A DNA stretch of 54,605 nt from Dichomitus squalens LYAD-421 SS1 (taxonomy: Eukaryota > Basidiomycota > Agaricomycetes > Polyporales > Polyporaceae). Shown here in pieces: positions 44,906 through 54,605 of the stretch. The translations under genes were made by a program, and so were the position numbers. How positions within the stretch are numbered: the stretch's first letter is position 1; every line of letters begins with the position of its first letter. The stretch lies in assembly GCF_000275845.1 (NCBI RefSeq), contig NW_006766896.1, forward strand, positions 570,848-625,452, given 5' to 3'. The notes below the pieces were generated by a model that worked only from the letters and a program-made list of their open reading frames with translations, made no database searches and had not been told where the DNA came from.

Positions 44906-45434
44906 ATGAAGCTCGTAAGGTACGCATCCCTCTTCCAGATATGGCACATGCATGCTCTGCGGAAACTTGCCGGTGTATGTACGGCGTCTGATATCCTGAG
45001 GACGAATATTGACCAGCATCGCGTGCATAGATTTTTGATGAAGCTCAACAACGAGACGGTCACCGTTGAGCTCAAGAATGGCTCCGTCATCCATGGCACG
45101 ATTACAGGTGTGCTATCCGTACTTGCTCCTGGAGATGCCATGGAACTCAATGTGACATTCCACAGGTGTGGACATGCAGATGAACACCCATCTCAAGACC
45201 GTGAAAATGACCGCGCGCAATCGCGAGCCCACTTCTCTTGATAGTCTCTCCATCCGCGGCAACAACATTCGCTATTTTGTCCTACCCGACGCGCTTCCCC
45301 TCGACACCCTTCTCGTCGACGATGCTCCCAAACCGAAGAATCGGAAGAAAGACGAGGCGCGCGGCCGCGGACGTGGGCGTGGGGATCGCGGTAGGGGTCG
45401 TGGGCGCGGGCGTGGACGAGGCAGAGGATTCTAA
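44906..45434 (+). CDS. SMD1: small nuclear ribonucleoprotein Sm D1
   Basis: Three exons (44906-44919, 45031-45107, 45166-45434) give 119 residues, the same length as human SmD1. It is one of the seven Sm proteins that form the ring on the U1, U2, U4 and U5 snRNAs in the spliceosome. The N-terminus [20 protein letters not shown] and [16 protein letters not shown] form Sm motif 1, and [14 protein letters not shown] forms Sm motif 2. The tail is a long Arg-Gly repeat ([17 protein letters not shown]) typical of SmD1 and a substrate for arginine methylation. Exon 1 is only 14 nt and splits the Arg codon of LVRFL. Very high confidence. Confidence 0.97.
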
Positions 45435-46379
45435 GATACTGTCACTACACCGAGGTGGCGTGTCGTCTTGCTCTACCATGACATGCGACCGCGTTGGAGG
45501 TTCTGGGCGGGGTCGGTCCTGTCGGCTGCAGTCCAGCTGGCGAGCCTCCTGTCCGGTGTATTATACGCAAAACGGGTTCTGTACATTGTTGTCCATCCCA
45601 TACGAGTTACTGTCACTCTTGCAATTGTAAAGTCTCTGAAATGCTGCCAGCCTTTGCTTCGGGAGCTGGGGATATATCTGCACAGATTCTGTGGGTGTGT
45701 GGGACGGGCGCTCGGACTCGGCATTTGGTGCTAGCGCCTTGCGGGTACTGCTCCTTGTGCTCTGACTTCTACCTGCTTGTGCTGGTTGCCATCGTTGAGG
45801 TCGTGTCTTGCAACGCCTAGCTGCTATCTAGGCTCCTTCAGTCCCAAAGACTGTCTATCGTGGCTCAGAACATCGGTTGTCAAGACAAATCCTACATGTC
45901 GTCTCAACGTCGACATACGGACTGCTGAACGACGACTTACGTCCATCCCGCTCCTCTGTCTTACCGAATCGTCATGGACATGAGCGTACGTTCGTCATTG
46001 ACTCGGCTCTGAACCTATTGTTCAGTTAGGGTCATTCCGCCAGTGTCCTCCTACCACCTACTGTGCGAAAGAAGTCTAGGGTTCTAGGAAGCATGTTCAC
46101 ACCGTGCGCCGACCTCTTGGCCCCGCGTTCCCTCTCCTACAGCAAACTCACCGTCCAATGTGCTCTTAGTTACCCTCCGGATGCTTTGTGGAATCGTACG
46201 TTCGACGTCATTTCCGTTTTCGTCTCGAACCATGTACCCATTCCTTTTGCAGTATCTCTCGAGCTCATCCTGGCTCTACCGGTAACGCCGGAGGGATACA
46301 ACTTTCGACCTTGAGAGAGGCCGCTTTCATCTACCTCGCCGGCTGTTGGAGGCGCGACTATCACGTCTCAGTTCACTCA
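45435..46379. other. intergenic downstream of SmD1
   Basis: No supported gene; short frames only. Confidence 0.45.
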
Positions 46380-47900
46380 CCTTCGTTCATGACCTCTGGA
46401 CCACCTTCGGAATGCCGTCAACCGCGTCATACGAGCAAACTCTATTTGCGCAGTCCATCGTGCGCACGCCAGTGGCCGCCGCTCTCTCGGTCTGCCAAGG
46501 TGGACTTCGGAGTTGAAGCCTCGAAGCTCGCATTCTGAACAGTGGCCGATGCTGTGAGTTTCCACGGTCGACTGAATGCCCTCAGCTCTCCATGCGAGGT
46601 CGAAGACGTAGCTCTTAGGGTCGAAGTCCATGCAGGAAGCACCCCCTGTTGCAATTCGTGCTTTCTCATCTTGGCTCGCGTGCGCAGCAGGGGATGAATT
46701 CTTGCAGACAACCGGACTTCGCCAGGTCTGCGGTTGGAGGCAAGCCTCTTAGACTCGAGGCTGGTCAGGAGACTCCTCGGTTGCCTGCTCGTTGGCCAAC
46801 CTCTGGGGTGCGGAGTCCGAAGTGGTCGCGACCAGGACAACATATGACAGGTCCCCTCGCCGGTGTTACCGATAACCCGACAAGGCCGTGAGGTTGGCCG
46901 CTGGGCGTTGAGTATCGAGGACACAATCGGCAACCGGGGCGCGCCACAACGGCGATGGTGCGTGTCATCAGAACCCGTTTCTAAACGCTGTAGAGGCGAC
47001 GTTGCTACTTGCGACAGGGATCTGGAGAGGTCGGTGTCCTGAAGCCACTCGCGTGTGACCGTCTTCGCGATCTCTTAGGCTCGGAGTGTTTGTCGAACTC
47101 CGACGGGGTGCTAGCAAAGGCCGGGTGTGAGCTTTCCGTTTTCTCGGGTGTGTTGCGCTCGGCCGCCCCCGTGGAAGGTCTGGGCACTCGGCCACGTCGA
47201 CAGACGAAGATACATGCTCTCTGGCACCGGAGAAATACCATGATATCGCTCGCACGTTACTCACCGAGTGGAATGACATACGCGCAGCTGAGAAAGCCTG
47301 AAATTGGTTAGACTCAGCGAGTCATTGAGATTTGAACGCCGAATTGCTTCGCCCCGGGTCTTGAACAATTGCGAAGGAGCGCTGGAGAGGTGCTCCTCAA
47401 ACCACGTGAGAGCAGTGGCGTCGGAGGAACCTTCGAGGCTGAAGTTCAGTATGGGAAATGTCAGAACATCCGCTCCCACATGACATCCGTGCTGATAGAC
47501 GAATCGTCTTTCTGTCTTCTCCTAGCGCGGACAGGCACAGCTAACGGCAGCTCTGGGAAGGGTGCGGCACCGAATACCTGAATATTACATATTTAGCGTA
47601 CTGCTGGCAGTGTACCTTCGGTTTGCTCTATCATCGCTCTGAGAGCACCTATGACGCCGACAGCACTGGTGGAAGGCAAATGCCTCGTGGCATAAGCTTG
47701 GGAGACCGTAGAAGAGGTTGTCTCCTTGGTGACTCCTATGTGAACTCCTTCCGCAGTTGAACTGCGACAGCTCTATCATGCACGCGACGATCTCCGACAT
47801 CGCCATCCGCTGACGCGGTATGTTCCTGGGTCCCGGCGATAACGGTAACGACATAGCAAATCTTCTGTGGAATGACAACAAACATACACTGCGCGCGCTC
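46380..47900 (-). CDS. possible unresolved multi-exon gene
   Basis: Several minus-strand stretches look protein-like in composition but I could not join them into one clean model. They are near 47650-47760 (SSTVSQAYATRHLPSTSAVG), near 47480-47580 (VFGAAPFPELPLAVPVRARR), 47261-47479 (LTFPILNFSLEGSSDATALT), 47005-47190 (SSHPAFASTPSEFDKHSEPK) and 46377-46631 (MDFDPKSYVFDLAWRAEGIQ). Short GT..AG introns separate some of them. No domain is recognised. It would be divergent from the SPOC-like gene at 48158. Alternatively this is non-coding sequence with chance open frames. Confidence 0.25.
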
Positions 47901-48157
47901 ACAGCTACACGGATGAGCGAGGTGCAACTCGTCATGACAATGGGTCATATAGATCTCGATTGCCAGGCGGTCATGACGATTATTGCGTATCTCAGCGCAG
48001 AGTCGAAGACAAGACGCTCACCTCTGGTTCGCACTGCAGATATTCAAACGCTCAGACCAGAATGTTCCCAGTATCCGCGGCTTCTACGCGACGGCCTCAG
48101 TTGTTGTGTATTCTGGAGCCTGTTTCACCGTCTGTTCGGGTCCCCATAAAAGTGGTG

Positions 48158-49058
48158 ATGGACTTCTGCCGAACGTACAGAGCCCTCGCACTGCCAATGT
48201 TCCGTTTACCTACACATCTCGAGTCCCTCGTACCGCCTCCGAGGGAACAAGTTCCCCAGACGCAGCCCTGGAGAGGGAGGATCTTCACCCCGGCGGCTTT
48301 CCCAGACCCGACCGCCCAACCGTGCGAGATCCGAGTCACTGCCGCCGAAACGGAGTACGATAAGTAGGCTTTTTCTCGGACCATATTTACGTCGAGCAAT
48401 GAATACTCACCTGCGCGTTCCGCTGCACAAGTAGCCAGCAGGAACTATGGCCAGAGCACTTCCAGCTGCAGGTCATCAGACGGCGTGGCGTCTTGAGCGA
48501 GTTGCACGGCTGGCTCACGCGGCTACACCAGAACCCATACCCGCGCTGCATGCTCATGCCTGACCGCCTCGCCGATCACACTGCAACTCGGAGGAATCAC
48601 GCGCTATTTGAAGAATTTGCCCGCACGCTTCTTGACGAGGAGATCGTGAGTTCCCGGCTCATGTTTGTGCGCTTGAATTAGACTAACAGACTGTGTTCTT
48701 TCCTTCTCGGTAGGTCGCGATCGCCCCCTGGGGCTATTCCGACTCGTTGCAGCATGGCGGGATCCTACTTTATCCTACAGCCAGCACCCGTTCCCTTCTC
48801 GTTGGGATAGTCTTCTTGAACACTGGCTTCCCAGACTTCGTCCAAGGCTCGAGCCCGCATCCAATGGTAGCGGGTCCGTCTCGCGGCGGAGTGCCTCTTA
48901 GCTTGCCGCAGGGTAACCTGCTCCCTCGGACCCATCCCTTCCAACCTGTCATGCACCATTCACCTTTCGATCCCGCCCCGCCGAACATCGCCTCATCCTC
49001 GCGATACTCCTCCACAAGTGGCTATGACGGAACGCGGTCGGGTCGCAGCAGCGGTTGA
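48158..49058 (+). CDS. SPOC-like domain protein (tentative)
   Basis: Exons 48158-48363, 48432-48645 and 48714-49058 close to 254 residues. The central part reads WPEHFQLQVIRRRGVLSELH, then a long helix-rich stretch (NHALFEEFARTLLDEEIVAI) and a beta-type segment (GGILLYPTASTRSLLVGIVF, then FPDF). This order resembles SPOC-like domains as found in transcription co-regulators such as the Mediator subunit MED25, but I make that link only from memory of fungal sequences. The N-terminal 60 residues are Pro-rich (HLESLVPPPREQVPQTQPW) and the C-terminal 80 are Ser/Pro-rich and disordered. The ATG at 48158 follows a CATAAAAG box at about 48145, which is too close for a standard TATA role; the frame is open further upstream, so an upstream start or exon is possible. 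Confidence 0.65.
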
Positions 49059-49697
49059 AACCTGCAAACGGCTGCTATGGGCGCACATTAAACGAATTTC
49101 CCCCCTTCCGTTCCCGTTTCATTTGCAATCTCTATGAAACCCTATGATCGTTTCTTTTTTGTAGACTCGGTCGACATTCGTGTCCCCCATTGATCGGTGT
49201 AGTCCCTTCTTTTCTCCGCTCTTCCCCCGTTGTATCGATAAGCGCCTCCCGAGTCTGCCCCCAGGACTTTGACCCCCGCGCTCGACATTCCAAGACGGAC
49301 TTCTCACTTCGAACGCTATTGACTTGAATCTCTTGTATCGTTAGCGCATATCTTCATCCTTAGCGGTTTTTCGTCAACTTTGTTGTACTTATGACCAACG
49401 ACAATCTCGACGCCACACGGACGGTAGTCAGGTTGTGGCTGGCTTATGCTAACGATTCTACCGGACACTCTGAAATGTTTCATAAGTGTACTACAGAAGA
49501 GCAGGTCGACTATGCCAGATTGAATCGTCTATACAATGCGAGGTTATGAGACTACATCTCGAGGCAATGATGATAGAAAGCACGAGAAAAGCATCATGAG
49601 CGACTAACAGAAAGAGGTCAATACGGAAAAGAAAGGCAGAGCATATTGAAGCTGTTGAAAGCGATCAGTCAATGATGGAATTGAGGGGGACATCAGT
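49059..49697. other. convergent spacer
   Basis: 3' flanks of the SPOC-like gene and the dynamin gene; pyrimidine-rich between 49100 and 49260. No gene. Confidence 0.5.
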
Positions 49698-52600
49698 CTA
49701 CTGTAGGCCAAAATTGAACAGTGCTCGCTGGACGCTCTCCAGCCGCTTCTTCTTCGCTGTGAGTTCATCGCGGGTGCTGACGATTGTGGGGTCTTCAGCA
49801 ATATACGAGCTGCAGCGTCTCGCAGCGTCAACAGTTCCGAGCCCGAGGCGCTCGAACAGCAGTCGCTGCACTTCCACGGAGAACGCGTATAGGAAATGGT
49901 GGTCGATGGACAGAGGTATGTAATCGATTACGCGCTATCCATGAATGGAGTAAGCGAGTCTGAGAGAATAGGGCACTTCGGATGCACGCACCTTGTAAGC
50001 GACTTGGAAATATGCTCGCACTTCAGCCATCACTTGCAACTCCTCTTCGTAGATATCGGGCGGGTTCAGCTTCCCCAGGTCAACCTCCCCAAGCCCATGA
50101 TATCCGAGCTTCGTCAGATTTGCGAGGGTTTCCCGGATCAGCGTTTGCTTCTCGTTCCCGTCCATAGATGGCGCCGCAGGGCGTGTAGTCGCCGCCGGTA
50201 GGAAGCTGAAGGTGTGCGCAGCTTTAGAAGACTTCATCCCCGCTTGGGTGACCGGCTGGGCCTCATCCTCATCCTCATCTTCATCGTCACTCGAAGAGTC
50301 AGAAGAAGACGAGCTGTCCTTCTGAGGCTGCACCTGCTGTTTAGCTTGACGTGCTTTAGGCGTAGCAGCCTTCTTTGTCGGATTGTTATTCGCCTTAACT
50401 GTCTTAGTCTCCTTCTCTCCGGTCTTTGATGCAGTGCTAGCTGCTGGCAACGCATTCGACGGCGATTGTGAGTTGAGATACATAGGTAGATTGCGATACG
50501 CACCGAAAGTGAAAGGAACGGGATGGGCAGGAGCGGATGGAGCGGGATTGACACGCTCTGCCGCGCTCTCACCGGCACGGGCATCCTTATACTTCGCGAG
50601 CCACTTGTCGCGACATTCACTCAAGTAATGATTGTTCTGAGTGAACGGCGACGTTTCTAGCTGTAAAACCGTCCGCATCTGTAACGCAGTGCGCTCGGCA
50701 CACTGGCGAACTAGTTCAGACACTAAAGGTCTATCGTACATTGCTCAGGACGCAATTCAACTCAAAAAGGATATCCTGCTCACTTTACGATGGCCATGAG
50801 ATTACCGTACCTCTCGAAGTATTTCTTGATTTGTTTCGATAAAGTATGCTGAAAGGCTTCTTGGACGGCATCGAAAGAGCTCGAGGCAGTGCTTTCCCAC
50901 GACTGCTGGAAGGACTGTAAGAGGGACTCCTTTGCAGCGTATGGCACATTTCCGGGAAGCTCGCGAGTGATGGACCTATTGAGATAAAGACTGAGTATCA
51001 CGACGACGCATGCACAAAACAGCGCTCACTTACGCGCTAATGTGTTCCCGAATGTCCTCCAAGTACATGATATTGCCAAAGGACTTCTTCCCAGCGCTGC
51101 GGTCCTGGGCGTCGACGCGCACATACTCAGAGATATCTCTAGGAGCATGTGTAGCGTCCTTGTAGGGTACGAAAGGCGGGGCGGATGAACGGATGGCGTG
51201 CTTGAAGGAACCATATATGCGACGAGTGCTCTGAACGAGTGCAGTGTTTGTGGGAGAACCACGGACGGACTGGGCCAACTCTGTTGAGAACTCAGTGACG
51301 AGCTCTACCACGTAAGCTGTCGGCTCAGTTGTGATTGCCGGAGGAAGTTTCGCGAGTTGAGCATTGCAACTTTCGAGTTGCGTCGCGACCTGATCGATCA
51401 GTACGGGCAAGCTATCCAAGCAAATACATTCAGCAATGGCTCAGGCGCGATCGATGAACCTGAGACGAACGATTCACGGATGATCTGGGTCAAAAGGCTG
51501 CTGATGTTTTGCACGAGGTACGTCGTCCCGAAACGATCGCGGTGTGTCGATTCACACCAGGGGGTGGTATTCTGGAAGAATGCAGACTCTGCCGCACGGG
51601 CTTCCGCGGTAGTGATACCCCTAGTACGCTCGTCGTCGTCTGGTTGGCGAGTGCAGTAGTAGCCGTGACGAAGAGGATGACGCCGTCCTTCCAATACTTC
51701 GAGCCACAAGCTCCGTGCTTTTGTTGCACCTGCAGTCAGCATGTCGGGCTTTGTCATGACTCCTATGTTGCGAGTGAGGAAGAATCATTCCATCGCACAA
51801 CCCGTAGTATGTACCTATCGTTCGAAGACCTTGGGGATCCGCAAGCTTAGCCAGCCTAGCGGCCTTTTGATTCTCGATGTCATCTGCGAAAGAGAGGTAT
51901 GAGTGATCCTAACGCGCATTGTCCAAGATGATGCATACCACTCATGGGTAATGTCACGAGAATCAGACTTGTGCCCTGTATATACGATGTAACGAGATCC
52001 TCGACTAGCTTGACAATCTCCGCATCAGCATTCTGAACAATGCCTGCGATGTGGTCGTGTCATTACTTTGGGTCATGAAGCCTTCGGGGATCCACTCACC
52101 AGGCAAATCAACGAAAGACAAGTCAACGAGGTCGGGACCGGCGAGCTCAACACACACAACGTTCCTGGAAAATAGAAGGGGCTTTCGCCCCGCTATCTTC
52201 GGAGCCCTCAACTTCTCGTCACTCATGTCCACAAAATCGTCCTTCAGAACGTGCGGATTGAGCACTGCGGCTTGCGCCCGACGTAGCATGGGCTCGACTT
52301 TAGCCTTATCCGTCAACAGGGCACCGAAGTCCACTTCGGACACCTCTTCGTATCTCTTGTCCTTTTCATCGTATTCCCAGCGAATCTTGATTTGGCAGGA
52401 CCATTCGCTGGGAACATATGCCAACCGGCATTCCATGGGGCACCTAGTGCAAGTGCCGGCATCGCGAGGTACGCTGATCTGACCACCGGGAAGCAACGCG
52501 TGCGGAGTCAACCGGGCGACTCATGAAACACCGTAGCAGAGATAACTTCACTTACCCCTGAGATTGCTTCCACTAAGCTGGACTTCCCGGCACTCTGATT

Positions 52601-52795
52601 GCCAATAACGACGATGCGGGGAAGCTCGAGGTCAATATGTGCACTGTGAACGTTATTTGAGGGGTGGAACAAGGATGCTGGGTGATCTATCACACACCCT
52701 AGTGACCTAAGCTCACCCACGAACTCTATCAGCTCCTTCGAGCTCTTGCCGTAGTCGGTACTCAATAGTAGCGTGTGATTCGGGGTCGACGTCAT
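49698..52795 (-). CDS. dynamin-family GTPase with a long charged insert before the GED
   Basis: Nine exons on the minus strand (52795-52556, 52478-52100, 52043-51939, 51883-51815, 51762-51471, 51411-51034, 50975-50806, 50743-49992, 49934-49698) close to exactly 873 residues. Motifs: P-loop GNQSAGKS at 65-72, then PRDAGTCTRCPMECRL (the T of switch I), DLPG at 204-207, LPMSDDIENQKAARLAKLAD, and TKPD at 268-271. The middle is helical stalk and the end (VIDYIPLSIDHHFLYAFSVE) is a GTPase effector domain. Such proteins self-assemble on and remodel membranes; this one has no PH domain and is like the Mx or dynamin-like proteins expanded in mushrooms. Residues about 600-740 are a disordered insert with a Lys-rich part (KKAATPKARQAKQQ) and an acidic Ser/Asp/Glu tract (SSSSSDSSSDDEDEDEDE). 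The donor chosen at 50805 (GTAATC) is the only one that keeps frame. Confidence 0.9.
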
Positions 52796-54588
52796 AGTGC
52801 CTGTAAGAATCTGTAGATCAGACTTGTATGATCAGCAGTTTCCCAAACGCAAAGCCTCGAAAGTAAATGTTCGGTGAAGAGAGGGAAAAGGAGAAAGAGG
52901 AGGTAAGTGCCAGACGGTACTCAGAACTTCTTGGTTCAGATTCAACCAAGAATTGCTGCGTCTGGAGATTGGCAGCGCTGGCCTAAGCGATGAGGCGCGC
53001 GTCCAAGCGCCAGGTCCTCGCATAGACCAGATGGCGAGCATCTCCAAGAGATAACATCGGCTATCGTGCTCCTGCTCTTGATCTAAGCCTGCGTAGCTGA
53101 TAGCGGCGGTCCCTCATTGTATCTGCTTCTCCTCGCCAACCGCTGGTCCGATCACCTTAAAACAACGTGTGTACAATACTCATGTACACAGCGAAGAAAA
53201 TGTTTGGTCCAGGTTTTGGCGAAAGTGCGCACACTTTGATGAGAACACATCTTGAAAAAACTATACCAAAGACTTCAAGCCCCCGAAGCATACAAATGGA
53301 TTAGTGTATTTCGTTATGCAGGCAATAGGGTATGGAACATGCTATTAGACAATCTATGGAGGCAACCAAGGACAGCGGACAACCTAAGCGCGCAAGCCGG
53401 AAGAAACAGTTTCCAAAAAAGGCATCTTGGTCGTCCAGCATGACTCCTACCACGATGGCTCTGACACACCGTTCTTCCGCTCAGAAAGCTCACTCTGCAA
53501 GTCAGATGTGAAGAATTAGTGACAGGCATCTAGCAAAGGAGAACTATCAGCCTTACCACATTCCTCCTCCCATCCGGACATATTCTTGGCTACCTCTTAG
53601 CTCCACATCTAACGCCCATCCTAACGCCCAGCAGCTCAAGACAAGCATAAGCAGCACAAAGCGGCGATAAAGTTTGACGTTCCCACCCGCAGCATGCGGC
53701 TATGCTTAGTAACGTAACGGAATGTCAGTAACCCTAATAGGCCTGCCATCCATCCTGCCCCAACTTACGGCCTGAAAGCACCTCAGAAAAGACAATTTGA
53801 TGTTGTATCACTGAAGGACCATGTCGGGCTCATAAAATCAATCGCAATTGTGTCGCTTAGATGATAATGCAGCCTAGATAATCGGAATCAAACAAATCTC
53901 GATATAGCGGCGAGCGTCTCTATCACATGTCCTGAACATCGGCTAGCGGGCGCTGCCAATCTCCACTGCGTCACCAGTGTCGATTCTGGCGTCTGTTGAT
54001 GATGGCGTCTAAGAATGTGTGCGGTCCCGATAATCTCGAACCCGGGAGCTTGCGGCAAGGGGGGCAGCGATGGCGCGTGATCCCACTCGAATTCTCCATG
54101 GTGTCACTGTAGGATGGCATCCGAACAAGGGAACGAAAGTCAAAGACAATAATGGAAGCTGTGACAAGTACGAAAACAACACCAATGTAACCATCACAGT
54201 ATTGTGGCCCTGAAGTACGCACAAGCCTTTGTAAGTCTATCTATCCCGGATATGGCCAGTCAATGGTCATCCGAGCCCGATCCAAGCTTGCTGCTGTCCA
54301 GAGACCTGGCGACGGTGTAGATCGTCTCCATGTGAGTGTCACGGACGTTGGACAGACGCCCCTTTTTGCCGCCCATTCCCTTCCCTTTGACGCCCACCTT
54401 CCATTTCCGGACCGTTTCCTTTCCTAGCTCATCCCAGTTTGGACACTGTAGATACGTTCCCACAGCCGCATGCTACGTTCCCGTGATCACCATGCCCTTG
54501 CCTTTTCTTTCTCGCCCTTTGTTCCCCCTTTGTCATCTTCACTGCCTCGCTCTCGCGCCTTGTCCTTGGTTGCTAAGCAGCCCCTCCT
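52796..54588. other. intergenic right edge
   Basis: 5' flank of the dynamin gene and about 1.5 kb without a supported gene. The final 250 bases are pyrimidine-rich, leading to a TATA box. Confidence 0.5.
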
Positions 54589-54590
54589 AG

Positions 54591-54598
54591 TATATAAG
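54591..54598 (+). promoter_or_regulatory. TATA box of a gene beyond the right edge
   Basis: AGTATATAAGGACCC (54589 onward) at the very end of the window, after a CT-rich stretch. The gene it serves would start outside. It shares a 15-base identity with the TATA region of the truncated C2H2 copy 4. Confidence 0.45.
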
Positions 54599-54605
54599 GA
54601 CCCCC

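Noticed and set aside
50780..51001. Dynamin exon running to a stop after MAIVK
   Set aside because: The GTGAGC donor there puts the next exon out of frame; the GTAATC donor at 50805 restores a continuous frame to the GED.
1..54605. CRISPR arrays, bacterial operons, prophage or toxin-antitoxin genes
   Set aside because: Intron-rich eukaryotic gene structure throughout and no regularly spaced direct repeats.

Overview
The window reads as nuclear DNA of a filamentous basidiomycete, probably an Agaricomycete and possibly a polypore. That placement is inference. The support is dense protein genes cut by many 45-75 nt GT..AG introns, exons as short as 7-14 nt, and families usually expanded in mushrooms: F-box proteins, WD40 proteins, C2H2 arrays, a fungal dynamin, a TAP-like hydrolase and a P450. 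I found no bacterial operons, CRISPR arrays, rRNA or intact transposon.

Layout. 1-2.4 kb is gene-poor and purine-rich at its left end. 2.43-3.26 kb holds a decayed TAP-like alpha/beta hydrolase, then an F-box gene (3.7-4.7 kb), then the intact 11-exon hydrolase paralogue (5.2-7.5 kb). A coiled-coil protein gene lies at 9.1-10.2 kb. 11.7-16.1 kb is a tandem beta-carbonic anhydrase array: two full genes, a third with a premature stop, one degraded remnant, and shared promoter and 3' flank modules. 16.5-21.4 kb is a minus-strand array of four C2H2 zinc-finger paralogues that lose parts stepwise. A gene-poor 5 kb gap follows.

A cytochrome P450 lies at 26.6-29.0 kb, a WD40 pseudogene at 30.4-31.6 kb, a shortened tRNA-Cys-like sequence at 32.4 kb and a Rho-family GTPase at 33.1-34.8 kb. 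An 825-residue protein with an unknown N-terminal module and an 8-repeat WD40 domain is at 36.3-39.1 kb (minus). A second, near-identical but broken WD40 copy lies in inverted orientation at 40.9-41.7 kb, with an unidentified CCCATA-rich repeat between them. Next come an old-yellow-enzyme-type flavin oxidoreductase with a C-terminal membrane segment (42.2-44.5 kb, minus), the spliceosomal SmD1 gene (44.9-45.4 kb), an unresolved region, a SPOC-like protein (48.2-49.1 kb) and an 873-residue dynamin-family GTPase (49.7-52.8 kb, minus). The right edge ends on a TATA box for a gene outside the window.

The housekeeping genes (SmD1, Rho GTPase) look ordinary. The dynamic part is local duplication and decay in four families: hydrolase, carbonic anhydrase, C2H2 and WD40. 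I see no shared pathway linking the genes. Exon models were built by hand from splice-site consensus and reading-frame closure; models that sum to whole codons are stated as such.
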